In this document: one piece after another, positions 1 to 15,300 of the stretch
How positions within the stretch are numbered: the stretch's first letter is position 1
Layout of the letters: every line of letters begins with the position of its first letter
Assembly (NCBI RefSeq): GCF_016859285.1
Contig: NC_053414.1
Coordinates: 24,395,517 to 24,459,516, forward strand
Reading direction: 5' to 3'
DNA: 64,000 bases
Source of the DNA: Xiphias gladius
Taxonomy: Eukaryota > Chordata > Actinopteri > Istiophoriformes > Xiphiidae
Program-made: the position numbers and the translations under genes
Notes under the pieces: generated by a model
Database searches by the model: none
Seen by the model: only the letters and a program-made list of their open reading frames with translations
What the model was told of the DNA's origin: nothing

Positions 1-80
1 ATAACCTTAGATGTCGTCCAGAGTGTAAAATCTTGTCTTGAAAAAGGTCTATCTTGTTCATGAATAAAATCTGTAATAAG

Positions 81-135
<55 letters not shown>

Positions 136-3100
136 CCAAACAATCAGCTGTGAGCACAAGAAGCTCATCACAAATCAAAGGCCTACTCTCCAGTGCAAAA
201 AGAAAATCAATCCTAGAGATAATGAGAAAAAGAAAATGCTGATTTGATTTGGTAACTCTCATCTGTAGCACTGCAATAACTAAACAAAATGAAACCAATA
301 AATCAGTTTCAAACATTTTAGTCACATTTATTGTCACTTTACAGATATTTATGTAAAACGGGAAAATCAATACCTGTGTTGATACAAGCATGGGGTGATG
401 ATGGCAGATCAATGACCTCCATGCATCAGTATGCAATCAATCACTCATGTAGTGTCTGGAGAAAGAGCTCAACAAACTCAGCTACGATTTTCAAAAATGT
501 CTCTCTTCCTGCTGTTTTGTGTTACTACCTCTAAACTCAACTTCCGCTCAGCTGCCGGCGCATTTCACAGAGACTTATGGCTTTGTAGTCGACCAATTAA
601 AACTACAATCAAGTTCCCCCATTTTCTAGCCCGTTTGATCCCAAAACACACACGCACTCAAAAACGCCCCTGATAATAACGAGGGAGGGATGAGGTACAG
701 CAGATTTTCAGTGAACAGGATACAGAGCAACACCTTGGTGTTTAATTATCGCTGACCAGCCACAGTGAAGAGTTAATTGAGGTGGACGTTACAAATTCCC
801 CTCCCACGTTGAAAAAGGTATCATTAAACACTTTTGTTTAATGAGCCTGTTAGCCATGTTAACATGCAGGCCCACACACAACCCTACACATAAACACGTC
901 ACAAAAAGACATTTAATTGCCCATTTAGATCTTATGAAACCTTAAATAATTTTATTTTAATGCTTAAAAAAAAGAATAATGTACTAAAAAGGGATGCTTT
1001 GGTGTTAAACTGAAACTTTGACCAAATACCAACTGTAAACTACTTATCCTCACGATCTCAATAAATCAAAACAGAAACTCTAAGTTTTCTTGTACACGGG
1101 CCAATAACAAATGTTGAAGACAGTTATCACAGTGAAAGGCTTCTGGAAAAGTGCAGAAAAAAAAACGCTGCAGAGGTCACAGCAGCTGACACTCGTGTCA
1201 ACATGCAGTGACTTGTATATTAAGAGGGCTTTAAATGCAAGATAAGTGGAATCAACTGAATGAGCTTGTTACACGGTTGTTTAAATGTGATCATTTGCCG
1301 GAAGCGGGGATGGAAAAACACAATGACGCTCACCCTAATTACAACTCGCTGTTCAATTACCAGTGACAGAGGACTCAGAGACAAAGGGCTGAGGCTGCGT
1401 TCTGTGCGTGTGGAAATGGCATTAGCGTTGTTTTGTTATCATAGTGTCACCGAGAACAATTGGAGGGCTACACAGAAGCTTTGCTTGTGTCTCCTCCATT
1501 AGCTCCGTCCACCAGCTGACCTGTCAGACTGAACTCTTTGGCTGGACCCTGTCGTCTCGCCCTTTTTGTCTTGTGACTTTTAAAACAAAGCTATAGCTAC
1601 TTGCCAATTTACATCTCAGCATAAGTGGTGAATAATTTAACTAAAGCAGAATGTCTATCGGTTGGGTCTAAAGGTGACAAGTATAAAAAGGAAAAAAGTG
1701 TGGGGGTGTGGAGTTAGATAGAAGCGAGCTCACTGGACCTCTGTCTGACAATGTTAGAGGAATGCAATGCTAAATTGGTGGAGTACTCTTCTAAGGGCTC
1801 ACAAGCCAAGAGGGTTGGGAACCACTGCCTTAGATGGTACTTTAAACAAACTCTTACGGCTTTAATGCAGTTTGACAAAATATGAGCCAGATGAGACACC
1901 AGTGAAAAGAGGAAGAAGGATATTAAAAAGGGCATGCAGGGAAACGCACGTTAAATATACATAACTGTTGCACTTTCACAACATATTTCTGATTCTTTCA
2001 TTGCCAAAGACCCCGATGAAACAGCCTATCTATGAATAAAGGATCTCTTTGTTCTATGAATGGTCCTCTGTTGATTTCTCTTTATTGGAACTTTGCACAC
2101 CAGGTTTCTGCAAACTACCAAGATGCAAATCTCTAATTCTTCAAGTTACTTTAAAATCCAATTGGTTTAACTGCTTGTATGTTTCCTTCTGAGGCCGAGG
2201 AAGTGGGTGACGGAGGAATTTCTCACCATGGATGTGCTGCGGAAGAAGACATTGTTGCAGATGGAGGAGAAGAGCTTCATGCTCTCTTGCAGACGATTCT
2301 GCAGGGAGAAGACAATAACACCATCAGACAGCTGCAGAGGAGACATTTTGTCAGTTTTAAAACTTGGTCTATGAGGACAAACTATAATCTGATCGGGTGA
2401 GACGTAACAAGTGGTCTCTAGTTACTTTGACTAGAGAGCATGAGCATTTGTGAGGCAGTGACTGAGTGCAGCCTGTACCATGGAAGGGTCTTCCACCAAG
2501 GTCATGTCGTAACCGCTGAGCGACACCACGAACAGCACCGCCCTGACATCCTCGAAACAACTGATCCACTTCCTCCGCTCAGTTCTCTGCCCTCCGACAT
2601 CGTACATCCTACACACAGAGAGATGGAGAGAACCAGAATAATGACCAAGTGCCAATTGTAGATTGGATATTCTGAAGCGTTACAGTTTGGAACCATGAAG
2701 GCTAGAATTTGTCTTATTTGTTACATACAGACACAGTGTACACACACCTTGGGATAAGCAACACCGCCATGTTGGGACAAAAAAAAAAAAAAGTGTGTGT
2801 TTGAAATCCTGGTACTGAATTTCAATGCAAATTGTTCATATTGTAGGCGTTATTTTGAGGCAACTGATAAAGAGCTGTGTTTGAGCAGGGTGAAGAGGAA
2901 CTAAACCCCAGTCCGTGGTGACAACATGCATTTTCCGCACCCTTTGCAGCAGCGATGTAGCAGGGCATTATAGTACCAGGCTACAGCGGGATGTGGCCGC
3001 AAGTACAACTGACCACACTTGTCCAAACCTGTCTGTGATCTAAGGGCCCCAGCCCTCAACATATAAAGGGCGTCGTGTGTGTAAAGCCCACCCACTCAGG

Positions 3101-3703
3101 TGTTTTCACTTATTTCGCTGATAAGACCTCTTCTCAGGACTGTGATCGGCCTCTCTATTTCTCTTCTATTTGTTTTGTAACACACCTTTATTATACTTAT
3201 GAGTGCAGTATGTGGAGTGTGACATCCTCACCATCATCATAGTAGGACAACCACTGGTGTAATTATGAACAATAATAATGGCTGCATCCCATATGGTGTT
3301 CCTGATTCAGGGCCCAGTTGGCTCATGGTCAGGTGTTATTGGTACAACTGAATGGAAGACTTATCATTAATGTTACTGCTTTCATCTGTGCTTTTTCTGC
3401 CATGCCAAGTGTCAAATGTCTACGTATTTGTCATAAATCCTACAGACCGGGCCCAGAAGAAGGGCAATATTATTACAGAATAAATCTTAGAGGAAAAAAA
3501 ATCCTTCATGTGAGCATGTGTAGAAAATGTGTTATGAGATGTGGAAATGAAAATGAAAACTAAAACCAAACAGTAACACCACACGTGTAGGGGAATAATA
3601 GGGATCCACACTGTGATACTGGGCACAGGTGGCCCTGATTTAAATGGCCAACACACTCCAATCAGGGACATTCAAGAGAGTAAACAGAGCATGAGCGCTG
3701 ACA

Positions 3704-3781
<78 letters not shown>

Positions 3782-4139
3782 AGCAGCAAGTCTCACAACA
3801 CAGAGAAGATACTTGTTCAGATGTTGAGTATCAGACAGAAGTCATTTCTGGAAGCACAAGTCATTTTGTTCACATGCTCTTAAATATTAATTTCTTTGCT
3901 ACGGAGCTTACAAGACACTAGAGAGGTTTTCTACTGCCTGATTTGGGAGGCAAGAACATTAACATTACATTATTACTATGAACATAACAATATGATAATC
4001 CAGAACTCTGCTGTTGGCTAGATGATGTAAAATTGTAAAATGAAATCTTCCCCTGTGTGTTAGTATACTAATGAGGGGAGGAAGTCTGTTTACTTATTAT
4101 TTATCAGACAGCAAAGGCAGCACTTAACTTAAGTTGTGA

Positions 4140-4176
<37 letters not shown>

Positions 4177-7100
4177 GAGTGTAAGTATGTGAAATGACAT
4201 CTCATTGTGACTGACATGTCCTTTAATCAGGATTCAATTTCCAGTGGAAAAATGTAAGGTTGTGCTTTTCTGTGTGTTCATGACCTTCCATACTGATGGT
4301 ATAGCCTACTGTAGTACTGAGGGATAACTCTAATCAATGACATTTGTATTGGTCTTGGATAAGGTCAGATATTCCTCAAATATGCGATTTACACTCACTC
4401 ACACACACAAACAAAGAGGAGCGTGTCACACGTCTCTGCAGACCGGGTTCCCCTTTTTTCAATTTTCCCCAAAACAATCACAACACGGCAGCACAAAGGT
4501 CAATATTCTCCAACAGGACGAGAGAGGAAACACAACAGCAATAAGAGCAGAGAAACAGAGAGAGAGAGACACAGATCAGTCCGTCCCACTTCACCTATTT
4601 CCAAAGCCAGATGCGCCATCTCCCAATGTTCCATTTGAGCATCCATCGACGTATTGCAGCTCTTTATTGAGAGGAGAAATGAAAATGTGGAAACGCAGAC
4701 ACACACGGAGGGAAACAAACAGCGGCGTCAGCGCAACATAAAGATGAGATAAGATTTCCAGTGGAAATTTTCCGTGGAAATGGAAGCCGGGCACAGAACA
4801 TGTTAAGTGAAGCTATTGCTTCACTACACAAACCTACTGACAAGCATACATGCACAACATCACTCTAATAACACACACTCTGAATAGGAAAAGGTGTGCT
4901 GCCTGCTTTGCAAGTGCACGCACAGACACACAAACATGGATACACAGTGACCACTTTGGTTTGTAAACACATGACGACTAAAAGTTTAAGACACAACTTA
5001 ATGACTTAATTCTCTTTAAAATAATAAAAAGCTAAAACGATCAGCTGTTTCTTTTAAATAATGTTGTTTCTGACAGTGTTGACACAACTCATTGGTCTGA
5101 TGAAGGGTCTGATGAAGGAGGACTGGTCTACAGTCTGTTTATGGTGCATATACTGTATTAAGTATACAGTCTAGCTGATTAAGCTAACTGTTCTCTATGC
5201 AGAGAGCAAACACGCTCCAAACTTCGACCTCATCTGTATAAAGAACACTTTCTTTTATACGCCACACCTCGTCTTCCGCTTACATCATGCTTTTCGTCGT
5301 CTCCCTCCTCCACACCAGCTGTTCTTGCACCGTGACGTTTCACCCTCATCTGCAGCGTTGTCGTTGTAATTATCAGAGCAGTTGATGTTAATGATGCAGG
5401 AAAAGACCCGGATCCTTATTACACGGAGAGGTCACAGGTCAAACAGGACGTCTGTATGCAAACTAGGATTGTGTCTTGGTGTAAAGCTGCGAGACTGTAT
5501 GCTCTTACGCACACACACACACACACACACGGAGGCAGGATGACAACTCCATTGCACTGCTGATTAAGTGTTTGAATAAAGAGATAATTCAACCTGGAGT
5601 GTTGTTAATTTATCAATGATTCAGGGGGTGAGATTTTGCCTGTGTCTAGTAATGGACTGCATTTGTTCCTTTTTAAAGAATGAATACAATAAAGACTGGC
5701 ATAAAATAACATTTTTTTTCACAAGGGGTAACAAGGGCCTCGGCATCTAAGAGTCTGTGCTCCACACTGCGGTTTTTGTTTGGATGTGTTCTGAGGATCA
5801 CAGAACAGGATTCCTCCTCCTCACAATTATAAAAACTCAGTAGCAGTCTTTCCAGCAGAGAATGACAAGTGGTGATCAGTCAGACCCACGTCTTCAGTGG
5901 GATTTTACAGCTTGTCTACTTTACTGTCCCACGCACTTAACATACACATGCACAAAGCAAATGAGATGGCAAACATGAAAAGAAATATGATCACTGTCAA
6001 CAGAACACTTGGCACACAACGTCCTGTGCTACACCTCAACAATCCTGTGAGAATAGTTAGACATTTTTGGAACTACGCATATATGCTGTCTTTCCTTAAG
6101 CTACGAGAGGAGATTGATTGTACTCTCATAGCTGCCTGTTAAATATGGAGCTAGAGCCAAAAGGCAGTTAGCTTAGCTTAACACCAAGAATGGAAACGGG
6201 GAAAACATCTGGCCTGGCTCTGTCCAAAGTTAAAAACATCCCCCTAAAGCTGTCGCATCTCATTCATTTAATTTGTACACAAACGGAAATGTAAAAACAA
6301 TTATTTGTGGTTATACAGGCTGTTATGCAGTGTAACTATTTCTCATCTTTATGCTAAACTTAGCAAATCATTTCCCATCTTTACTTTTTGTACAGACATG
6401 AGACGTATCGTTCATTTCAACTCTTGGCAAGAACGAATACGCCCATTTCCCAAAATGTCAAATGATTCCTTTAAAACCTTGGCTTTCTATTAAAGAACAA
6501 TTAATTGTTACACCTTCAACGTCGTAACTTACCAGTATTAAAGACACAGTCAAATTTAGGAGAAAAAAAAGAAAATGTTAAAAATCATGTTCTAACCCTT
6601 TGGCCCTGTGTTTTCGTAAGTTATCTTTTGTTACATGACAACTGTGCCATCTTGAACTCGAGGGGGGGAGGGTTATTCAGAAATTTAGGCCAATCAAATG
6701 TGTTTTGGGACGACCAGCGAATTGGTAGCTGGCATGGTCATAGTAACAAGCAGAGCAATACTGGACATGTGTGTTTTTTAATATCATTTGGTAAAAACTT
6801 TGTTTACATTTCCAGAAGAGCATGCATGAGGCCCAATTTGTTGAGTTCTCCCTCGTCCTCCCCCTCCTGATCCAAACGCAGATGAGCGAGTGTGGGTGGA
6901 GGCCCACAGTCGTCTTTGTTGTGCACCAGGATCAAGGCAGACAAGACTCAAGACTGATATCACACCGTCATACTGTGTGGGATCGTTATGTTTGTCCATA
7001 GGTGGTATTTGATGTGAATTAGTTAACATTAAATGAACCTTTGGTGACATTTATTAATCAGTACCTTCGACACACAGAGGGAACTTAAGTTTGAATTGAA

Positions 7101-8862
7101 ACACTGGGAAAGTCGTGTACAATGTTAATGTTTTCATATTTTACTATGTTTTTACTTCTACATGACATATTCCTCACAATCCTTGGTTTTCTCCCATGTT
7201 TTGTCTTGCAATAAGAGAAGACAAGGGAATGCAATTGATCAGACACGATGTAAGTCCAAGTTTGGTGATTTTTATGCTTAGCCTGACTAATATTGGATTT
7301 TTTAGGCTGATAGCTTACCAATTAATTTTCTTTAGAGGCTAAAAATTCAATAATGATATTTCTAATATTCAATTTTAACATGAACACAATGCATAAACAA
7401 TTTTGAATGGGATCCTTTAAGGTCTGTCATTAGGAAATTGTAACGAAGATACATTGTACAACTGAAAAATAAACCTGTCAGCGCTCTCCGGTGGAAAGAC
7501 TTTGTACAATTACAATTCCTCTGAAATTTAGGTTAACATTTGTTTTTGCAGGTCTGTAATTTTCTTATAATTTCCAATAAGTTCCCTGGAAAAGAATTAC
7601 GTATATTGATAGAAATGCTAGGAAATACACGAATGTCATTAAACAAAAGCTCCATTTAAACCAATGTTAATATTCATTCATTATTCATTTTTATTGGAAA
7701 CTTTCTTCCCCGTTTATGTTGAATTGTATGCTTGCATGTAGACAAATTCAACATTTTTGCCTCTTCACCTGGCTTATTGTGCACTCACTAAATTGCTATC
7801 TAGGTTACTTCAGCAGTAAATTAATGAATTGCCTGTAATTAATACCAAATAACATAGAATTGGCCTTTTAAGGAAATGTAGTGGAAACTATAAGGAAATC
7901 GTGAGGAAATTACATTCCCATGAAATAAAGCTTTTCCAAAGTTGGTTTCACAAAATTTGAGACAAGGCTGTTTTTTGAAATACCTGCATGTTTAAGAATA
8001 AGGGCTGTAAATGGAGTATGTTGCTAACATGAGCCTGGATTTCTTTTTAGAGTTTATATTTATGGCATTTTTGCTTTGACGTGACAGGAAGATAGTCTAA
8101 AGAGAGAGACGAGAGCAGTGGGGGAGTTGGGCTGTGTATGATGACATGCAACAAGGGTCCCTGCCAGAATTGAACTGAGAGCATTATGGATGCATGGTAT
8201 GAATCATAGACCGCTGAAAGCAAAAGGCCTGCATGTTTAACACACTTTAATTCATGACATGAAATTTGCAGGTTCAGCAAAGCAAACACATTCTGCAGCG
8301 ATATCGGAAGAGCGAGAGTCGTTTCATTTCATTTCTGGCACAGATGAGAAACCCTGAGCATCAACCGACAAGCGAGAACTGAGGGAAGGCAGTTTCATAC
8401 CGTGTTAGCTACAAGTGCAGCCTCCATATTTACAAAATGAGACCAAACTGGAGCAGCGACCTCCATTAACATGTTAACTCTGCAGTCTCTGCTGCTTTCT
8501 AAAAACTCTGCTGGAATAAAAGTGAAACTAACTCACGTGTTGAAAAGGAACATTTTAAGAACAAAGAGTCTCCAAAAAAATAAAAAAATAAAAATGCAGT
8601 GTATCTACTTATAATGAAAGACAATAATTTGTCCCTTTATTAGCTCTGTCATACTACATACTGCTTATGTCTGAATCGAGAAACGTGCTGTGTACCTGCT
8701 GTCTTTTTTCTCTCTGTGAGAAACAGTCTTGACAAAAACACAAACCATCTACTTCTCAAAATCCCCTTTTTGTTGCTAAGTTCGAAATAATTACATCAAC
8801 ATATGCTAAGCTCTTCATCAACTCAAAGGGCTTGTCCTTTCACGTCACAGGCATGAACAAAA

Positions 8863-8900
<38 letters not shown>

Positions 8901-11900
8901 TGCTGTGTGTCAATTAACTAAATCCAATTATTTATCTCCTCAAGAATTCAGGCAGATAAGAGAGAGGGTGTGTGAGGGCGGGGAGTCTGGGCTCCGTCCT
9001 GCAGCACCACCTGGGACTCTGCTCCCCCCGCTCGGATCTGACACCGTCACCACCAGGTCACCATCACAATGTTTCACAGGCAAAAAAATATACACACAAA
9101 TAGATAAAAAAAAAAAAAGCAAAAAACAACCAGCTTCTGAGTGACTCAACGGTGACGCAAACAGTAGGACTCCGAGGAAAAAGCAGCTTTTATCTGCACA
9201 GGAAAACAGATACGGTTACGATCAAAGCCCTTTTTGTTATTTTTTTTTTGCTTGTGAAACTTTTCCTAGTGTGAAATACTCCTGTCAAACCGAGTAAAAT
9301 AAGTATGTGACATTTAACGCAAAAACACACACAAGTCAGCGGCATCCAGAGAGATACAGGAAGCATTTAGATGTGACACAAATGCCCCATACTGAAGTCA
9401 TCTGCTGACAAACTGGCTCTCTCTACGATGTTTATATGCTAAACAGAGATCTTATGAAAAGCTGAAGCGGTAATGTGTTTTATTATTATAACTTCAACTG
9501 GGATGTAATGTTGAGCAGGGATGAAGACAGGTTGATATTGCAGTAGGATGAGGGAGGAGGTGCTTCTCAGGTAGATATTACTAACCAAGGGACAAAGTAA
9601 TCTGATTTTCTTGGATATGATGACAGCAATGCTGTCGACAGACACTAACACACACCCATTTACAGAAAAAAGGGGATTAAATGTACTGTATCCCTGTTAG
9701 CCCTCCATGGCTTATTACCCTTCCAATAAAACCAAACTGTGGAAAATCATCCACATTCCTTTATGCTGCTGTTATGAGCCAGCTCTCTAAAAACCAACCT
9801 CTTGATTTCCTCTTCTACAGACCACAAAGTTTCAGAGTTCAATATAGAAATTACTGGCATAGATTAAAATCTTGAGCATTTGTTGAAAAAGGTCATGCTG
9901 CTGCCTGATAGAATCACTTTTATCCATTTCTATAAAAACCTATGAAAATCCTTTTTTCCTATATCCACTGAAATACCTCTACACATCCTGGGTGGATTGG
10001 CTTAAATTTTTAAATAGATATTAATGGGAACTGGACCATGCCCTGACTTTTCAGCTAGCGCCATCATCAGGCAAAAAAATTTCGCTTGTTAAATACTTTG
10101 TTTTCTGAATAAATATCTGCAAAACTAATGACATCCCCATCAGCCTCTGCTGTGCTTCCTGCTTTGTGCTTATTAGCAAATGTTAGCACGCTAACAAGCT
10201 GAACTTAGGAGGTGAACGCTGCTCACGTGGTCGTAGTCTCTTAGTCTTGCTATATCAATGTAATAAATACCTTCACTTCGCTTAGTTAATTCTTCATGTA
10301 CCCAGTTTTCTTCTTCAGTTAATAATATCCTTTATTTCCCATTTTCAATACCTTTATAGAGCCTTTTATTTGAAGGAACTGACACTGGGACAGTTTTTCA
10401 AAAGTCATATTTTCAAAATCTGCCACTAACAACTGATGTTTGAAATGGCTGAACATTTTATTCTAGCATCCACTGACCAGCAGTTAATGAAAACTGTCAA
10501 GTACCAAAGTTGGCAGTGAATGTCCAGGCAGAGTCTGGCTTACTTATTCTCTGATCAGATATCGCCAAACTTTATGCTGTAATTTTATGTTTATTTTCTG
10601 TTGTATTTCATGCTCATAACAGCAGCATTTCCACTTTGAATTTAAAGGGAAAAAAAAAAACTTTTTCAACAGCTTCCATTGTCCATTGTTCGTACACAGT
10701 TTACTCCCAACTGGTTTCAGTACACAATACAACAATATGGCCCACACTTTAACTTACATTTTCTTTCAGTTTAACCACTTCAACTGACACTTCCAGCTCA
10801 ATGGATCACATACGCTTTCACTTCCATTCAGTGCTTACACCTAAACTGAAGCTTCAACCTAGTTTAACACCTTAATTACTTTAAACACTTCAGTATTTGT
10901 ATTGTGACTGACACTGCCACACTACAGGTTAAACTTTTGAGTGATTTAACTACAAAATTTCAGCAGCAAGAACAGACATTTTCTTCAGAAAATTTCCCTT
11001 TTTTAGTTTTTTTTCAATATTTCTTTTTAAGTTCTTGTAAAATGTGACAAGACAACATTAAACAGTGATGCATTTAAAAAAATTTGGTTATTTTGTTTTT
11101 CACTCATCGAAATGAAGTATTGTTTAATTATTAGGACCAAACCTCAGATGCTGTTGGTACCAGTATCGAAAATACTTGCACCAGCACCATAGCTGTTAGG
11201 TTGTCAAAATTCAACCAAAGACCCGCTGGTGTAAAAAACATTCAAGCAACAAAATTAACCTAGTACAACATCAGTAATACCAGCAACGGCTGTTATTTTA
11301 AACATTCTTTGATGTTGGTTTGCTCTGCAGAGAAAGTTCATTAATAACTTTCACCCTGTCACGAACACCAGTGGCAGGCAATGAGTTCAGCCATTGGAAG
11401 ATGATAAAGTAGGTAGTCTTATGCGAGACTGGCTCATTGATCAGAGATGAATATGGTCATCTGACATCAGCCTCCTGAGCTCAGATACCTGCCCTCTGCT
11501 TCTCCACTGATAAGACCAAGCCACTGATGCTATTGTATGCGTGTGTGCGGTCAGTAGATGGGTGTAAAGCCGCCTGATAGGTGCCATATTGACGTATCGA
11601 ACGAGGCCGCCCATCTCCATCTCACATGGCTGCAGACAGAGATAAGAATGTCACAGCGAAGGAAGTAAAGTAAGTTTGGTACGACAGCCGCTGCCGGAGA
11701 AATCGAGTGCAGACGTGACGGCGGGAGTCGGTCAGTGGTTGCAAGGGCCCTCATTGGGCAGCATTAGGTCTTAATAGAAAGCAAAGTAAAAGGTGTCTAC
11801 CTGAAAATGAGGGGGTTGACTTTAAACTGGGTCTCTATCACACCTGTTGTCCTCAGTCGCACTCGTAGAACGTCGGTCTCTGTGGGCACGTAGTCTGGAG

Positions 11901-12285
11901 ACGTGATGCGGGCCATGTTCTCAAAGAAACTATGAAACGAGGAAGAAGAGGGGGAGGCAGAGAGAGAAAGGGAGAGGGAAGGAAATTTTCATAACCCGCG
12001 GACAAACTTGACATCAAAAGAGAACAAAATCAGGTATCAGTTATGGATGTGTAGGCTCATACAGGCTCGTTGCTCCTGGCTCGTGCCAGGTGGCGGGCAG
12101 GGTGTGCAGTGATAAGACTGGAGCCCCAGGGGGCGCAGCGGCTCATCGCAATGAATATTCACACTGTGATTTACCATAACAACACACTGAGGCTACGCTT
12201 TCAAACACAGATTAGCTATTAACACAGCTAGTTTAATCAACTGTATCATGTGTGTGTGCACAGTGAGATGTGCTCTTTCTCTAAA

Positions 12286-12364
<79 letters not shown>

Positions 12365-15300
12365 AGTGACATCTCCACCTACCTGAACTGCCTGTGACAT
12401 TCTCAACTAGTCATCCTGAATCAGTTTCTTCGACAGCAAAACACATCCTGCTGCTTAAAAGACACACTGCCTGCCAGACGCTGGACAGTGCAGACAACAT
12501 GTGTGTGTGTGTGTGTCTTTGTACTTCTATGTTTGTGAGGACCACTTAGAGTTTTAGAGAGAGGGGTCATTTTTCAAGGTAGTGCATTTTGACCAGTCGT
12601 CAGTTCTTCAAAAGGATGTATTTATTGATTTTTGGGCACTTGAGGGCAGCAGAACAAACTGGAAACTGAACAGTGACAATGATTATACTTCATTTGGACT
12701 CATCTTTGTGGCCACCTGACAAATATAAGTCAAACGTTCACTCTCGCTTTAGCTGTGTTTTTAGTCTCCACTAACTCCTGAGGGAAACATCAGGCTCTTC
12801 AGCTGCTAAATGCTCAACCATGTTCACCAGCTAGGTGCCAGCTCTGTTTATGTGCCACAATTTTTAAAGCTTTTTTTCCTACAAACAGCTGCCTCCTGCC
12901 GCTGCTGGGAACAAGATTGATGAGAGTGAAGTTTGCAGGGTAGAAAACCTAAAACAACAAACTCACACTAACACGCGCGATAAAGGTTGAAGGGAGCTGT
13001 AGAGTTGGGAGATAATTCTCTGTGGTTTCATCACTATGGGCAACCTCTTTGACATTACACCTAGTCATTTGATCCATTTTTAATATATAAATATTGATTA
13101 GAGAAGCTTTAAGACTTGGTTTTAGTTTAAGGTTATAATTAGTTTAAAGAAAATTTCCAGTTTATTTCAACTTGGGTATCTTGTTGGTTTTTTTAACACA
13201 ACTTTATTTTGCAGAAAAACCAAAAGTCAGCACACCTGAAACTGTATGTTCTTACAATGATACGATGGAAGATAAGTAAAATAACTTAATTTGACCCAAT
13301 AAACTTCGAGATAAGTTTGACTAACCTGGGGGTTTGTTGAAAACTTGTCTGATCATCTGACCATTTGTGCTCTTGCCCCATCTGACCTCTTTTTAGTTAT
13401 GTTACCATGTCCCCAGATCTCTGCAACTAACTTGGCCAATACAATCTTGTTGTTACGGATAAGAACGATGGCCAAACTACAACAAACAATTTGAACTAGA
13501 GCAGAATTCCCTTTAAGGTTAAGTAAGAGTCTAGAGAATGCATTATGTCAAGAAGGGTCCTCGCAACTATAGAAGAACAAGCATGTATGTGTGTGTGCCT
13601 GAAGAGAGCGGAGGGTGATGGTGATGTACGGTCGTTCTCAGTGGGAACCAGGTGGCCTGTCGGTGTAGATAACCCCAGAGCCGAGGCCTCTTGCTGGGGT
13701 AGAGGATGAGAACAGACAGCCTCCTGGTGGGTCCCAGCTCTGTCTTAGTTCTGCATCACACACGCAATCCCCTCTAGACTCGTGTCTTATTTTCAGTCTT
13801 CATCTTCAACCTCACTTCTTTACTTTAATTACTGTGCCTGCAGACGTTTGGCCTCTTCTTAAATATGCACATTTTATGCATTTTCTGTAATCACATTTAT
13901 TCATGCCTCTAAGTTTGAGCATTTTCTTGTGTGGCTTTGCTTTGCTTTTATATGCACAAAACCAAAACCAATACAAAACAAACATGCATTTATTTTAAAG
14001 ATGTTATACAGATGTATTTAATAGCCATGAAGGTACACATAATGACACTTTATTGTGGTCTGTCTCCCTCCCTCTGTCCTTTCCACTGTACAGACTCTGA
14101 TTCCCAGTGACAGCGAGCACACGGCCGAGCATCAGCTGCTAAATCCAGCTAATTAGACCCCTGCATCCCTTCAGCCCAGCGTGAGTGTTTGCTGGAGGAG
14201 TACTCACTAAAGCGCCGAGTCATTAAGCTCATACTCGTATCCCCGGGCTGTCGCGGCCCTCACCCCCTGGTCGGTCCACAGACAGGACAGGGCGTGGCTC
14301 AGGAAAGGAAACAGCACCTGTTCTTCATCAAAACACCGCCCACACGACAGGACAGAATGGGCGTGGACCTGTGAGAAGAGATGGAGACAGAAATGCGGAT
14401 GGATGATCAGGGATGAGTGGAGGCCAGATGGAAAAGTTTATGAGTCCGTCTCTGCTCTCTAGACTTGGTAATCAGTATAGAGACACAAATGAATGGATAC
14501 GCACACAAAGACATGTGAAAACACACAAATACACACTCTGCTGACATTTAGTAGAGGAAATACTTTGGTCATCATCTCCCAGCAGGATGTGCCGAGTGGG
14601 TGGACAGTGTATGAGATCTGATAACTTTGACAATGAAGTTCAAATCAAATTGAACATCATAATCAAACCACCCACCTTTCATCTAACTTTATGCTCTCGT
14701 TTTTGCAAACAAACTGTTGCTGCATGATTGAGTGTGAGTGTGTGTGTGTGTGTGAGTGTGTGAGTGTGTGTGTGTGAGTTGTGTGTGAGTGTGTGTGTGT
14801 GTGGTGCCAGATGAAGCAGATGTGGCTGCAGTGCTCAGATGCTTCTCTCTAGTGGCGATCCGGGTGCAGTGCAGGAAAACTAGCATTAAAAAGCACATAC
14901 CAGGCTAAATGTGAACAGAGGAGGAGCAGGATGAGAAAGAGAAAAGTAGACATGACAGAGACAGATTTTGAGAAATGGGGACAAAGAGTAGACATGGACA
15001 CATGCAGATGGACAACCTTGTTCCTGCTGTTAGCCAGGTTGATCCGGAGGACGCCCATGCCATGGAGGACAAACTTCATGGAGGTCAGGAGGTTATCCAG
15101 CACTGCAGGCTGCCAAAGGACAAGGTTCAGAGGTCACTTTCATGAACAGCCATATCAAAGGGACCAAAAAAAAAAGCCTAAAAAAAAACCTGGTACCTAA
15201 AATCTGTTATACACTATACAGTCTGGTCAAAGTAATAGTATTATAAAGATTCACAGAAACCTTACACTTTTCTGTTTGTGTTGGACATTGTTGTGTTGCC

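Larger units (their letters stand above)
2609..11800 (-). other. gnav1 intron 5 (9.2 kb)
   Basis: Largest gnav1 intron. It holds CA/GT tracts at 3706-3779, 4141-4175 and 8865-8898, a complete-looking interspersed repeat at about 6050-6480, a partial repeat at about 8060-8200, a second family at about 9985-10260, and a pseudo-periodic stretch rich in 'ctgacactt/tttaac' at about 10740-10960. AT-rich sequence with nothing recognised lies around 7,080-8,000. Open frames inside are short and have no recognisable protein. Confidence 0.75.
11930..14207 (-). other. gnav1 intron 4
   Basis: 2.3 kb. It holds a (CA)38 tract at 12287-12362, a (GT)n tract at 12500-12517 and a family C repeat at about 12620-13120. 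The remainder (13,120-14,207) shows nothing recognisable. Confidence 0.75.
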
